Shown piece by piece: positions 26,042 through 35,355 of a DNA stretch of 64,000 nt. A program made the position numbers and the translations under genes. Every line of letters starts with the position of its first letter. Positions within the stretch are counted from its first letter, which is position 1. The notes below the pieces were generated by a model. That model saw only the letters and a program-made list of their open reading frames with translations, searched no databases and was not told the DNA's origin. This DNA comes from Blastococcus sp. CT_GayMR19 (GTDB taxonomy: Bacteria > Actinomycetota > Actinomycetes > Mycobacteriales > Geodermatophilaceae), in NCBI RefSeq assembly GCF_004570385.1, contig NZ_SPQL01000009.1, positions 1-64,000 on the forward strand, given 5' to 3'.

Positions 26042-26506
26042 GTGACCTCCCCGGATCGAGCCCTGCCCGACGTCTGGTTCACCCGCGACCTGCCGGTGCT
26101 CCGCGCCATCGCGCGGCTGGTGGACGAGGGGGAGCACGGTGGCTCGCCGTACCTGCTGGGGGCGGTCGTGCCGGCGAGCGGGCTGCCGAAGGCCGACGTC
26201 GTCGCCGCGGCGAAGGCTCTGGCGGGCGCGGGGTACGTGGAGGTGCTGACCAACCACGCCGGGGAGATCGTCCGCTGCACCGGCATCTCGGCGGAGGCCC
26301 GTCGGCTGGCCGGCCTCTGGCCGACGCCGCAGGGGGAGTGGGACCGGCTGCTCCAGCAGCTGACGGTGCGGGCCGAGCACGCACCGACCGAGGTCGAGCG
26401 GCAGCGGTGGCGGGCGATGGCGGACGCGGCCGCCGCGATCGGGCCGGACGACGGGGCGCTGCTGATGTCCTCGCTGGTCGGCGGCTACGTGCCCCGGCGC
26501 CGCTGA
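26042..26506 (+). CDS. winged-helix-like hypothetical protein
   Basis: A 154-aa soluble protein. Its first 80 residues look like a winged helix (LPVLRAIARLVDEG, GLPKADVVAAAKALAGAGYVEVL, then a short wing RCTGISAEARRLAGLW), followed by helices from about residue 95 (WDRLLQQLTVRAEHAPTEVERQRWRAM). It may be a regulator, but no named family is claimed. The GTG at 26042 lies 6 nt after GAGACT. It ends in a shared terminator with cspA. Confidence 0.65.
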   Translation: MTSPDRALPDVWFTRDLPVLRAIARLVDEGEHGGSPYLLGAVVPASGLPKADVVAAAKALAGAGYVEVLTNHAGEIVRCTGISAEARRLAGLWPTPQGEWDRLLQQLTVRAEHAPTEVERQRWRAMADAAAAIGPDDGALLMSSLVGGYVPRRR

Positions 26507-26535
26507 GACATACGCAGGCCTGCCCGACGAACGAC

Positions 26536-26569
26536 AGCGCCCCCGCCCGGAGAACCGGACGGGGGCGCT
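26536..26569. terminator. bidirectional terminator between convergent genes
   Basis: AGCGCCCCCG (26536-26545) pairs with CGGGGGCGCT (26560-26569); an inner CCGG-AGAA-CCGG stem extends it. It lies between the gene ending at 26506 and cspA ending at 26585 on the other strand, so it can serve both. Confidence 0.85.
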
Positions 26570-26584
26570 GTGCTGATCAGGAGA

Positions 26585-26788
26585 TCAGAGGGGGGTGACG
26601 TTCGCCGCCTGCGGGCCCTTCTGGCCCTGCTCGATGTCGAACGCGATGCGCTGGCCTTCATCGAGCGAGCGGTACCCGCTGGACTGGATGGCCGAGTAGT
26701 GGACGAAGACGTCCGGGCCGCCACCATCGGGTGTGGCGAAGCCAAAACCCTTCTCGGCGTTGAACCACTTCACTGTTCCTTCGGGCAT
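26585..26788 (-). CDS. cold-shock protein, CspA family
   Basis: A 67-aa single OB-fold RNA chaperone. Both RNA-binding motifs are intact, [10 protein letters not shown] (RNP1) and DVFVHYSAI (RNP2), and the N-terminus is the standard [13 protein letters not shown]. Single-stranded nucleic acid binding melts RNA structure and helps translation, often in the cold. AGGAG lies 7 nt before the ATG at 26788. The stretch between this start and 27071 (282 bp) holds only its leader and a divergent promoter; I see no other gene in it. Confidence 0.96.
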   Translation of the reverse strand: MPEGTVKWFNAEKGFGFATPDGGGPDVFVHYSAIQSSGYRSLDEGQRIAFDIEQGQKGPQAANVTPL

Positions 26789-27070
26789 TGCTCGCTCCTA
26801 GCTGAGGTCGTGCGTCGGGGTCCTGCCATAGCGCAGGGCCTTCCCGACAGGCACAACACTAGTGGTACGTGTCCAGTGCTGGGGAAGCGGACGGCGAACA
26901 TCGCCGAAATCGGCGCGTCGGAGCCCTCGTCCGCCCCGTTCCGGGCGGCCCCGCCCCTTCGCCGGCGTCTTGCGGATTTCCTGCGGCTTTCCCCACGGGG
27001 ACGTGCGGCCGGGCCCGGAGAGTCTCCCTTGCCGGGAGGACCCGGCGGCCCCACCGAGCCAGGAGACGTC

Positions 27071-27361
27071 ATGGAGACCATCGCCCCGCCCCGCCCCTTC
27101 GTCGAGCGGCGCCGTCCCCACTCGGTCGCCCCGCGGGGCGTGGACTTCGTCGAGCGGCGCCGTCCCACCCCGGTCCTCCTGCGCGAAGTGGACGACCTGC
27201 ACGACGCCGACCTCGACGCCGTCGTGGCGGACAAGCTGGCCGAGGGCTACGGCGGCGTCCCCATGGACACCTTCGCGGCGTTCGCCACGGCCACGGCGCT
27301 GGCCCGGCTCATCGGGCAGTCCGGCCCGGTCGCGTTCCGGGCGCACGGCCTGGGCAGCTGA
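27071..27361 (+). CDS. small hypothetical protein with duplicated FVERRRP motif
   Basis: A 96-aa protein with an internal repeat: PFVERRRPHSV near residue 9 and DFVERRRPTPV near residue 25, encoded by nearly identical 21-bp stretches. After this basic N-terminal part come an acidic segment (LREVDDLHDADLDAVVADKL) and an Ala-rich tail. No family recognised. AGGAGA directly precedes the ATG at 27071, a good ribosome-binding site. It is convergent with the Prim-Pol gene, 21 bp apart. Confidence 0.7.
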   Translation: METIAPPRPFVERRRPHSVAPRGVDFVERRRPTPVLLREVDDLHDADLDAVVADKLAEGYGGVPMDTFAAFATATALARLIGQSGPVAFRAHGLGS

Positions 27362-27382
27362 CCACCGGAGCCGGGAGGAGCG

Positions 27383-28450
27383 TCAGGCGTCCTCGGTGTC
27401 GGGCTTCCTCGCCCGGCTGGGCTGGACGCGCATCGGCTCGCCCGGCATCTTCGGGTACTCCGGGGGATAGGGCAGGTCGCCCAGCCCGTCGTCCCTCGTC
27501 TGCCGCTCGAAGAGCTCCAGCAGCGGCTCGATGCCGAAGGCGTGGTCGGCCAGCCCGGCGTGCTTGTCCCCGACCTCCTTGAACCGCGCCGGCATCGTCA
27601 GGACGTCGAAGTCGAACGGGGTGACGTCGGGCAGCTCGTCCCAGTCGAGCGGCGCGGAGACCGGGGCGTGCGGCTTGGGCCGGATGGAGTAGGCCGAGGC
27701 GATCGTGCGGTCCCGGGCCATCTGGTTGTAGTCGATGAAGATCTTCTCGCCCCGCTCCTCCTTCCACCACGACATGGTCACGCGGTCCGGGATCCGCCGT
27801 TCCAGCTCCCGGCCGAAGGCGATGACCGCGTGCCGGACCTCGGTGAAGGTCCAGCGCGGGAGGATCGGCACGTAGATGTGCACGCCGCGCCCGCCGGACG
27901 TCTTCGGCCAGCCCTGCATGCCGAACTCAGCCAGCAGCTCACGCACGTGCGGAGCCACCCACACGGCGTCGGAGAAGTCGGTGCCGGGCTGGGGGTCGAG
28001 GTCGATGCGGATCTGGTTGGGCGACTCGACGTCCGTCTTGTCCACCGGCCAGGGATGGAACGTCAGGGTGCCCAGGTTGGCGCACCACGCCACGACCGCC
28101 ACCGAGTCGGGGGCGATCTCGTCCGCCGTCCGCCCGCTGGGGAAGGTGATGTGCGCCGTCGGCACCCACGGCGGGGCGTTCTTGGGCACCCGCTTCTGGT
28201 AGAACGCGTCGCCGGTGTTGTCCACCCGCGTGGAGATCCGGGCGCCCTCGAACACCCCGCCGGGCCAGCGCTCCAGGGTCGTCGGCCGGTCCTTCAGGGC
28301 GAACAGGATCCCGGGACCCACGGCCACGAAGTACTCGACGACGTCGATCTTCCGGATGCCGCGGTCGCCGAAGTACGGCTTCTCCGGGTTGGAGACGCGC
28401 ACCTCGAGGCCGTCGATGTCCAGGACGACGGCGTCCTTGCTGCTTGCCAT
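27383..28450 (-). CDS. LigD-type polymerase/primase domain protein (Prim-PolC-like)
   Basis: Archaeo-eukaryotic primase-fold polymerase of 355 aa, stand-alone rather than fused to a ligase. The metal-binding DxD is in QIRIDLDPQPGTD, the nucleotide-binding Ser/His motif is TSGGRGVHIYVP, and a third acidic residue lies in KIFIDYNQMARDRT. Such proteins insert ribonucleotides or fill gaps in base-excision and end-joining repair; in mycobacteria Prim-PolC is encoded beside LigC. Here a lipoprotein gene separates the two, but all three run on one strand. Confidence 0.9.
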   Translation of the reverse strand: MASSKDAVVLDIDGLEVRVSNPEKPYFGDRGIRKIDVVEYFVAVGPGILFALKDRPTTLERWPGGVFEGARISTRVDNTGDAFYQKRVPKNAPPWVPTAHITFPSGRTADEIAPDSVAVVAWCANLGTLTFHPWPVDKTDVESPNQIRIDLDPQPGTDFSDAVWVAPHVRELLAEFGMQGWPKTSGGRGVHIYVPILPRWTFTEVRHAVIAFGRELERRIPDRVTMSWWKEERGEKIFIDYNQMARDRTIASAYSIRPKPHAPVSAPLDWDELPDVTPFDFDVLTMPARFKEVGDKHAGLADHAFGIEPLLELFERQTRDDGLGDLPYPPEYPKMPGEPMRVQPSRARKPDTEDA

Positions 28451-28483
28451 GTCGGCTCCGTTACGGCAGGGGGACGCCGGTTC

Positions 28484-30133
28484 TCACGCGGGGCACGTGA
28501 GACCGTCGAGCGGGGCGACCAGGTCGATGAGGTACGCGTTGACGGCGGTCGTCACGCACTCGGTCTTCGGATAGGCCGTGTGCCCCTGGCCCTGCCAGGT
28601 GAGCAGGACGCCGGACTCGAGGTTCTCGGCCAGCTCGACGGCGCCCGGCAGCGGCGTGACCGGGTCGCCGGAGGTGCCGACGACCAGGATCGGGGCGCTG
28701 TCCGCGGCGTCCCGCTCCGGCACGGGCGTGCGCTCGGCCTCCCACACCGAGCAGCGGTAGAGGCTGACCGCCGATCCCGCGCCGAACAGCGGGTACTTGG
28801 CGGACCACTCGCCGGCCAGCTCCCGGACCTCGGCCTCCTCGAACGTCTCCTCGCTGTCGGCGCAGTTCACCGCCAGGTTCGCGTCGAGGAAGTTGGAGTA
28901 GCTGCCGTCCTCGAGGCGCCCCGAGAAGGTGTCGGCGAGCGAGAACAGGGCCGCGGAGTCGCCCTGCTGCGCGGCGGCCAGCGCCTGGACCAGTTGCGGC
29001 CACGACTGGGTGTCGTACAGGCCGGCCTGGATCGCGGCCATGACCACGCCCGGGGTGGCCCGACGAGGCTCGGCGGGCTCGGGCGTCTCCGTGGCAGACG
29101 CCGTGGGGGACGCCGAGGGCGTCTCCGTGCCCGCCGCCGCGCTCGGCACCGCCGCGGCCTCCGAGCTCGGGATCGGGGTCTGCTCCGCCTGGCCCAGCAG
29201 CGCCTCCACGAACTGGCGCGGCTGGGCACCGAGCGGACAGCCGGCGATCAGGCCGGTGCAGCCCGCGGCGAACGCGTCGAATCCCGCCTCGAGGGCGGCC
29301 GCCCGCCCTTCGGCGTGGGCCACCTCGTCGGCATCGGGATCCACGACGCCGTCCAGGACCATGGCCCGCACCTTGTCGGGGAAGAGCTCGGCATACGTGG
29401 AGCCGAGGGTCGTGCCGTAGGAGTAGCCCAGGAAGCTGAGCTGCTCGTCACCCACTGCCTGGCGGAGCTGGTCCATGTCCCGCGCGGTGTCCACCGTGTT
29501 GAAGGTGCCGAGGGAGGCGGCGTTGTACTCCTCGGCGCAGGCGTCGGCCACCTCCTGGCTCAGGGCGAAGACGTCGTCGAGCTGCTCGTCGGTGGTCGGC
29601 CGCGGCTCGGCGGCGAGGACCTGCTCCTTCAGCTCGTCGGGGATGCACTCCACGGGCGTGGAGCCCGTCACTCCCCGCGGGTCGAACCCGACCAGGTCGA
29701 ACCGCTGCAGCACCTCGACCGGCAGGCTCAGGGCGAGGCTGATCGCAGCGTCGGCGCCGGAGGCACCCGGCCCGCCGGGGTTGACCATCAGCGAGCCGAT
29801 GCGGTCGGTCTGCCCGGCCATGACCACCCGGATGAGGAAGATCGGCAGCTTGTCGCCGCCCGGCTGGTCGTAGCTGATCGGCAGCGCGGTGTTGCCGCAG
29901 GAGAAGGTCAGGTTCCGGTCGCTGCCCGGCTGGGCGGCGATCAGCTTCTGGATCGGCTCGTTGCAGTCGCTCCACTCGATCTCGGGCACCTCGGGCTCGG
30001 CGGGCGCGGAGCTCTCCGGCGCCGAGGGCTCGTCGGCCGCGGTCTCCGCGAACGAGGTGCAACCGGCCAGCCCGGGGACCACTGCCAGGAGGAGGACGGT
30101 GAGCAGGGCGGGGAGCCCGTGGTGCAGACGCAT
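28484..30133 (-). CDS. TAP-type alpha/beta hydrolase, lipoprotein
   Basis: Secreted serine peptidase of the tripeptidyl-aminopeptidase type, 549 aa. A signal peptide ends in the lipobox LAGC (Cys near residue 25), so it is membrane-anchored outside the cell. The oxyanion region is NPGGPGASG, the nucleophile is in GYSYGTTLG, the triad Asp in GTSGDPVTP and the His in GQGHTAY; a Pro/Ser/Thr-rich insertion sits in the middle. The ATG at 30133 is preferred over a GTG at 30139 because TAGTCT (minus strand) ends 7 nt before it. It stands between ligC-like and Prim-Pol genes. Confidence 0.9.
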   Translation of the reverse strand: MRLHHGLPALLTVLLLAVVPGLAGCTSFAETAADEPSAPESSAPAEPEVPEIEWSDCNEPIQKLIAAQPGSDRNLTFSCGNTALPISYDQPGGDKLPIFLIRVVMAGQTDRIGSLMVNPGGPGASGADAAISLALSLPVEVLQRFDLVGFDPRGVTGSTPVECIPDELKEQVLAAEPRPTTDEQLDDVFALSQEVADACAEEYNAASLGTFNTVDTARDMDQLRQAVGDEQLSFLGYSYGTTLGSTYAELFPDKVRAMVLDGVVDPDADEVAHAEGRAAALEAGFDAFAAGCTGLIAGCPLGAQPRQFVEALLGQAEQTPIPSSEAAAVPSAAAGTETPSASPTASATETPEPAEPRRATPGVVMAAIQAGLYDTQSWPQLVQALAAAQQGDSAALFSLADTFSGRLEDGSYSNFLDANLAVNCADSEETFEEAEVRELAGEWSAKYPLFGAGSAVSLYRCSVWEAERTPVPERDAADSAPILVVGTSGDPVTPLPGAVELAENLESGVLLTWQGQGHTAYPKTECVTTAVNAYLIDLVAPLDGLTCPA

Positions 30134-30194
30134 GATCACGAGACTAGGAGCGGGTCGGCGCGGGTGCAGGGGCCCGTTCCCGAACGGGGGACGT

Positions 30195-31268
30195 TCATCC
30201 CGCCAGGACCTCGGCCAGGTCGTAGCGCACCGGGACGTCCAACTGGTCGTACGTGCAGCTCGCCGGCTCGCGGTCGGGCCGCCAGCGGAGGAACTGCCCC
30301 GTGTGACGAAGACGACGCCCTTCGAGCTGGTCGTACTTGATCTCCACGACGAGTTCGGGACGCAGCGGCACCCACGACAGGTCCTTCTTCGCGTTCCACC
30401 GGCTGACCGCGCCGGGCATCCGGTTCTCCCCGTTCTCCTGAACCTGGGCGTTGGCCCAGTCCTGCCACGGGTGACCGTCGAGGGCCTCGGCCCGGTAGGG
30501 CGCCAGCTCCTCGACCAGCTCGGCCCGCCGGGTCATCGGGAACGACGCGGCGACACCGATGTGCTGCAGGTCGCCGGCGTCGTTGTAGAGGCCCAGCAGG
30601 AGCGAGCCGACGATCGGCCCGCTCTTGTGCCAGCGGAATCCCGCGACCACGCAGTCCGCGGTGCGCACGTGCTTGACCTTGGTCATCAGCCGCTGGTCCG
30701 GCCCGTAGGGGAGGTCCGCGGCCTTGGCGACGACGCCGTCCAGGCCGGCGCCCTCGAAGGTCTCGAACCAGCGCTGCGCCGTCCCGGCGTCCTGGGTGAT
30801 CGCGCTGACGTAGACGGGGGCCTGCACGTCCGCCAGCGCCGCGCGCAGCCGCGCCTGGCGCTCGCCGAACGACACCTCGAGCAGCGACTCGTCCCCGAGC
30901 GCCAGCAGGTCGAAGGCGACGAACGAGGCAGGGGTCTGCCCGGCCAGCAGGTCGACCCGCGACTGCGCCGGGTGGATGCGCTGGAGGAGGTCCTCGAAGT
31001 GCAGCCGGTCGCCGCGCGGGACGACGATCTCGCCGTCGACCACGCAGCGCTCGGGGAGGTTGGCCTTCACGGCGGCCACGACCTCGGGGAAGTAGCGGGT
31101 CAGCGGCCGCTCGTTGCGGCTGCCGAGCTCGACCTCGTCGCCGTCCCGGAAGACGACGCAGCGGAACCCGTCCCACTTGGGCTCGTAGAACAGGCCGTCG
31201 CCGACGGGGAGCTTCGTCGCGGCCTTGGCCAGCATCGGCTTGACCGGCGGCTGCACGGGGAGATCCAT
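30195..31268 (-). CDS. ligC: ATP-dependent DNA ligase (LigC-like)
   Basis: Seals nicks using ATP. 357 aa with the nucleotidyl-transferase domain followed by an OB-fold. The adenylated lysine is Lys31 in EPKWDGFRC; further motifs are SRNERPLTRYFPE, VVDGEIVV, DGVVAKA and VEIKYDQLEGRRLRH at the C-terminus. There is no fused polymerase or nuclease domain, which fits LigC rather than LigD. It probably works with the stand-alone Prim-Pol encoded 1.7 kb downstream on the same strand in gap-filling repair. Confidence 0.93.
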   Translation of the reverse strand: MDLPVQPPVKPMLAKAATKLPVGDGLFYEPKWDGFRCVVFRDGDEVELGSRNERPLTRYFPEVVAAVKANLPERCVVDGEIVVPRGDRLHFEDLLQRIHPAQSRVDLLAGQTPASFVAFDLLALGDESLLEVSFGERQARLRAALADVQAPVYVSAITQDAGTAQRWFETFEGAGLDGVVAKAADLPYGPDQRLMTKVKHVRTADCVVAGFRWHKSGPIVGSLLLGLYNDAGDLQHIGVAASFPMTRRAELVEELAPYRAEALDGHPWQDWANAQVQENGENRMPGAVSRWNAKKDLSWVPLRPELVVEIKYDQLEGRRLRHTGQFLRWRPDREPASCTYDQLDVPVRYDLAEVLAG

Positions 31269-31328
31269 GCCGGTCAGTCAAGCAGCCGGGCGGTCCGCCG
31301 GGACCGGGTGCGTGCTTGCATCGGCGGC

Positions 31329-31600
31329 GTGACCGGCGAACGGTTGATCCCGATGCTGCCCTGCGCGGACATCGACGGGATCGCCGACTTCGCGGCGCTC
31401 GGATCCGAGGGGCGGCTGGCCCGCAGCCTGGCGGACGCCGTCGTCCTCGCCGACTCGCACGGCGACGTGGAGCAGGCCGCGAAGAGGAACTGGCCGGCAT
31501 CGAGCTGTCGGCAGCCGACCGGGTCGCCGTGGCCGATGCGCTCGCGCAGGCCGCCGAGCGGGCGGAGGCGCTGCCGGCTCAGCCGGAGCGCAGCCCGTAG
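31329..31600 (+). pseudogene. remnant of a VOC (glyoxalase/bleomycin-resistance-like) protein gene
   Basis: The first frame opens as such genes do (LIPMLPCADIDGIADFAALG) but jumps directly into the typical C-terminal tail of this protein (EGRLARSLADAVVLADSHGDVEQA), so the whole ligand-binding core, about 120 residues, is gone. A second lesion follows: the remaining tail (ELAGIELSAADRVAVADALA) is in another frame. The identification of the tail rests on my memory of intact relatives. The remnant lies between ligC and the RibD-like gene on the opposite strand and its 3' end overlaps the latter. Confidence 0.65.
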
Positions 31601-32310
31601 CGGGTGAACAGGACGCCGTCCTCCTCGAGCACCTGACGGAGCTCCAGGCGGACGACGTCCGGCAGCGCGGCCTGGAGGAGTCGCGCCTCGCCGCCGACGA
31701 GTGCCGGTGCGATCGAGAGGTCCAGCTCGTCGACGACCCCGGCGGTGAGCGCGGCGCGCAGCAGGTGCGGTCCGCCCTCGCAGAGCACCTGCTCGTGGCC
31801 GCGGTCGGCGAGGGCGTCCACGGCGGCGGGCAGGTCGACGTCGTCGTCCCCGCACACCATCACCGTCACGCCGGCGTCGGCCAGCGCGGCCCGGCGCGAC
31901 GGGTCGGCCGCCTCGCAGGTGATCAGGATCGTGGGGAAGTCGTCCCCGGCGGCCATCCGGCTGCCCGGGTCGAGCGAGGCCCGGCGGGAGACGACCGCGA
32001 TCGGTGCCGTCGCGGGTCGCCCGAGCGACGTCCGGAGCCGGCCCACCGCCGACTCGGGCGTCATCGGCCCGTAGCCCTCGGCGGCGGCGGTCCCGTGGCC
32101 GACCAGCACGACGTCGGCCAGCGCCCGCAGCAGGTCGAAGATCCGTTTGTCGCCCGGCGTCCCCAGCCCCGCGCTGCGGCCGGCGACGGTGATCGCGCCG
32201 TCCAGCGAGGCGACGAAGTTCACCCGCAGCGACCGGCCCGGCGGCAGCCGGTAGGCCGCCGCCAGGCCGGCGTCGTCGAGGGGCCCGGGGTCGGGGAGCA
32301 GCCGGCGCAT
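31579..32310 (-). CDS. pyrimidine reductase family protein (RibD C-terminal domain)
   Basis: A 243-aa dihydrofolate-reductase-fold protein related to the reductase half of RibD, which reduces the ribosyl chain of a pyrimidine in riboflavin synthesis. Visible blocks are LRVNFVASLDGAITVAGRS, ADVVLVGHGTAAAEGYG and LCEGGPHLLRAALTAGVVDEL. There is no deaminase domain, so its true substrate is uncertain; it may be a paralogue outside flavin synthesis. It starts 1 bp after the treZ stop, so the two are probably co-transcribed. Confidence 0.88.
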   Translation of the reverse strand: MRRLLPDPGPLDDAGLAAAYRLPPGRSLRVNFVASLDGAITVAGRSAGLGTPGDKRIFDLLRALADVVLVGHGTAAAEGYGPMTPESAVGRLRTSLGRPATAPIAVVSRRASLDPGSRMAAGDDFPTILITCEAADPSRRAALADAGVTVMVCGDDDVDLPAAVDALADRGHEQVLCEGGPHLLRAALTAGVVDELDLSIAPALVGGEARLLQAALPDVVRLELRQVLEEDGVLFTRYGLRSG

Positions 32311-32311
32311 G

Positions 32312-34069
32312 TCAGCGCGTGGCGAGGACGGCCGCGCTCTCGGCGGGCAGGGTCACGGTCTCGCCGTCCAGGGCCGGGGGCTCGCCGGTGGCGAACAGGA
32401 CGTCGGTCGCCGGGACGTCGAGGTCGATCTCCCGTGGCTGCTCGGCCAGGTTGACGACGACCCGCAGCGAGCCGCGGTGGACGACCATCCAGCGGTCGGC
32501 GTCGTCCCAGCTGACCTCCATGCCCGACAGGTCGGCGTCGACCAGGTCGGGGTGCGCGCGGCGCAGCGCCAGGAGCGCCCGGTGGACGGCGAGCAGCCGC
32601 TCGTGCGGCTCGCGTTCCAGCTCGGACCAGTCCAGCTTCGAGCGGGTGAACGTCTCCGGGTCCTGCGGATCGGGGACGACGTCGGCGTCCCAGCCGTGCT
32701 CGGCGAATTCACCGATCCGCCCCTCGGCCGTGGCCTTCCCCAGTTCGGGCTCGGGATGGCTGGTGAAGAACTGCCACGGCGTCGCGGCGCCCCACTCCTC
32801 GCCCATGAAGAGCATCGGCGTGAACGGGCTGGTCAGGACGAGGGTGGCGCCGACGGCGAGCAGACCGGGGGAGACGGTCGCGGAGATCCGGTCGCCCACA
32901 GCGCGGTTGCCGATCTGGTCGTGGTCCTGCAGATAGCCGAGGAACTTCCAGCCGGGCAGGCTCGCGGTGTCCACCGGCCGGCCGTGGTGCCGGCGGCGGA
33001 AGCTCGACCACATGCCGTCGTGGAAGAACGCGTCGGTCAGCACCTTGGCCACGCCACCGAGCCCGGCCGCGGCGAAGTCGGCGTAGTACCCCTGCCCCTC
33101 GCCGGTCAGCGTCGCGTGCAGCGCGTGGTGGAAGTCGTCGCTCCACTGGGCGGTCAGGCCCATCCCGCCGGCGACCCGGGGGGTGACCATGCGGGGGTCG
33201 TTGAGGTCGCTCTCCGCGATCAGCGTCAGGGGCCGGCCGACGGCGACCGAGAGCTTGTCGACCTCCTGGGCCATCTCCTCGAGGACGTGGGTGGCCCGCT
33301 CGTCGACCAGCGCGTGGACGGCGTCCAGCCGGAGCCCGTCGACGTGCATGTCCCGGAGCCACATCAGCGCGTTGTCGATGATGTAGCGGCGCACCTCGTC
33401 GGAGTCGGGGCCGCTCAGGTTGATCGAGTTGCCCCAGGTGTTGGCACCGCCCTCGGCGAAGACCGGGAAGAACTCGGGCAGGTAGTTCCCCGACGGCCCC
33501 AGGTGGTTGTAGACGACGTCCTGGATCACGCCGAGGCCCTGCTGGTGGCACGCGTCGACGAAGCGCTGGTACGCCGCCGGGCCGCCGTACTCCTCCTGCA
33601 CGGCGTACCAGAGGACACCGTCGTAGCCCCAGTTGTGGGTGCCGTTGAACGCGTTCACCGGCAGCAGCTCGACGAAGTCCACCCCGAGGCGGACCAGGTG
33701 GCCGAGCCTGCCGATCGCGGCGTCGAGCGTCCCCTCCGGCGTGAACGTCCCGATGTGCAGCTCGTAGACGACGCCGCCCGCGAGCGGCCGGCCGGTCCAG
33801 GCGCGGTCGCCCCACTCGTAGGAGTCCGGGTCGAACCGCCGGGAGAGGCCGTGGACCCCCTCGGGCTGGCGCCGGGAACGCGGGTCGGGGCGGGGCGTCC
33901 CGTTGTCGTCGAGGAGGAAGCCGTAGTCGGCCTCGGCGCCCGCCTCGACCTCGGCACGCCACCAGCCGCCCTCGTCGTCGCGGCGCATGTCGTGGACGAC
34001 GCCGTCGACCTGGAGCTGCACCTTCTCGGGCAGGGGCGCCCAGACGGCGAACTCGGCGGGAGCGGACAT
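32312..34069 (-). CDS. treZ: malto-oligosyltrehalose trehalohydrolase
   Basis: Releases trehalose from the reducing end of maltooligosyl-trehalose made by TreY. 585 aa: N-terminal CBM48-like domain ([17 protein letters not shown]), a (beta/alpha)8 barrel of family GH13 with [13 protein letters not shown] (nucleophile Asp), [10 protein letters not shown] (acid Glu) and the third acid in [11 protein letters not shown], and a C-terminal beta domain ([18 protein letters not shown]). GGAGG precedes the ATG at 34069. It is separated from treX-treY by an efflux operon on the other strand, unlike the tight treXYZ cluster of mycobacteria. Confidence 0.95.
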   Translation of the reverse strand: MSAPAEFAVWAPLPEKVQLQVDGVVHDMRRDDEGGWWRAEVEAGAEADYGFLLDDNGTPRPDPRSRRQPEGVHGLSRRFDPDSYEWGDRAWTGRPLAGGVVYELHIGTFTPEGTLDAAIGRLGHLVRLGVDFVELLPVNAFNGTHNWGYDGVLWYAVQEEYGGPAAYQRFVDACHQQGLGVIQDVVYNHLGPSGNYLPEFFPVFAEGGANTWGNSINLSGPDSDEVRRYIIDNALMWLRDMHVDGLRLDAVHALVDERATHVLEEMAQEVDKLSVAVGRPLTLIAESDLNDPRMVTPRVAGGMGLTAQWSDDFHHALHATLTGEGQGYYADFAAAGLGGVAKVLTDAFFHDGMWSSFRRRHHGRPVDTASLPGWKFLGYLQDHDQIGNRAVGDRISATVSPGLLAVGATLVLTSPFTPMLFMGEEWGAATPWQFFTSHPEPELGKATAEGRIGEFAEHGWDADVVPDPQDPETFTRSKLDWSELEREPHERLLAVHRALLALRRAHPDLVDADLSGMEVSWDDADRWMVVHRGSLRVVVNLAEQPREIDLDVPATDVLFATGEPPALDGETVTLPAESAAVLATR

Positions 34070-34308
34070 GCAGGGGCCTCCAGAATCGGTGCGGGGGTGA
34101 CCGCCCGATCATGCCCGGAGCGCAGCGGCCGAACCGTTCGATCGAGAGCGCGGACTGCGGCGTGGCACACCCTCGGACACGTGCCGCGACCCGCTGACCA
34201 CAGGCCTGTACGGCGCGCCGCGGGTGCCGTGGCACCGCTCCGCGAGAAGGACCGCTACCGTGCCGCCGAACCGGCACTGCCGAGTGCCCTAACAGTCGGA
34301 GCACGCCC

Positions 34309-35355
34309 ATGAGCACGGCCCGCACGATCGTGTTCCCTGTCCTGCGGCTGCTGGTGTGGGCGGTGATCGCCGTGTCGCTGGCGGTGCTGGCCTTCGGCGG
34401 CGGCGGGGGCAGCGACGGTCCGCTGGACGGTCCCACCGTGCCGACCGTCACCCTCACCGACCCCGCCGTGCCGGTCACCCGCGGAACGGTCCTGAACACC
34501 GTGACCGTGGACGGCGTGGTCGCCGCCGACCCGGCCGTGCCGGTCAAGGCCACGGCCGCGGGCACCGTCCGGCGGCTGCTGGTCGCCCAGGGCGCCACGG
34601 TCGCCCAGGGGCAGCCGCTGATCGAGATCCGTTCGGAGACGCCCCGGCCTCCGCTCACGGGCACCGACGCCGAGGGCAATCCGACCGTCACCGAACGCCA
34701 GCCGGTGGTCAAGACCACCACCGTCCCGGCGCCCGTGGCCGGCAAGCTCACCTCGCTCGGTGTGCTCGTCGACCAGATCGTGGCCGTCGGTGACGCGGCC
34801 GGGTCGATCTCGCCCGGCACCCTGTCGATCACCGCCACCCTGACCCAGGCGCAGCAGTTCCGGCTGCTCACCCCGCCCGCCACCGCCGAGATCGTCGTCC
34901 AGGGCGGTCCCGCACCGTTCACGTGCACCGGCCTCACCCTGGGCGCGGAACCCGCCGGCACCGACCCCGGTGGCGACGCCCCCGTCGACCCCGGCATGGG
35001 CCCCGGGGGTGCGCCGGCCACGGGGGGCACGACGGCGCGGTGCTCGATCCCGCCGGGGACCACCGTGTTCGCCGGCATGACGGCCTCGGTGGCGATCGCG
35101 GCCGGCGAGGCGACGGACGTGCTGGTGGTTCCGGTGACCGCGGTGCAGGGCGCGGTGGGCAACGGCATCGTGTGGGTCGTCGCCGAGGGGGGCGAGCCGG
35201 AGGAACGGCCGGTCACGCTTGGGCTGACCGACGGGGAGCAGATCGAGGTCCGTGAGGGTCTCACCGAGGGCGAGATGGTCCTCCAGTTCGTGCCGGTGGC
35301 CGACGACGAGGTCGTCGAGGGCGACGGGTTCGTCATGTACGGGCCGGGCGGATGA
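34309..35355 (+). CDS. MacA/HlyD-type periplasmic adaptor protein
   Basis: Membrane-fusion-type subunit of an ABC export system (348 aa). One N-terminal hydrophobic anchor (about residues 8-30), then a short lipoyl-like hairpin (AAGTVRRLLVAQGATVAQGQPLIEI and TVPAPVAGKLTSLGVLVDQIVAVGDAAG), a beta-barrel and a membrane-proximal domain ending VVEGDGFVMYG. A Gly/Pro-rich insert with two Cys (CTGL, CSIPP) lies in the middle. The long coiled-coil of Gram-negative MacA is absent, as expected for a one-membrane cell. Overlaps the ATPase start (ATGA). Confidence 0.85.
   Translation: MSTARTIVFPVLRLLVWAVIAVSLAVLAFGGGGGSDGPLDGPTVPTVTLTDPAVPVTRGTVLNTVTVDGVVAADPAVPVKATAAGTVRRLLVAQGATVAQGQPLIEIRSETPRPPLTGTDAEGNPTVTERQPVVKTTTVPAPVAGKLTSLGVLVDQIVAVGDAAGSISPGTLSITATLTQAQQFRLLTPPATAEIVVQGGPAPFTCTGLTLGAEPAGTDPGGDAPVDPGMGPGGAPATGGTTARCSIPPGTTVFAGMTASVAIAAGEATDVLVVPVTAVQGAVGNGIVWVVAEGGEPEERPVTLGLTDGEQIEVREGLTEGEMVLQFVPVADDEVVEGDGFVMYGPGG

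Noticed and set aside
34268-34290. Small hairpin GGCACT-GCCG-AGTGCC before the MacA-like gene
   Set aside because: A 6-bp stem in GC-rich sequence is expected by chance and no ligand-binding core surrounds it.
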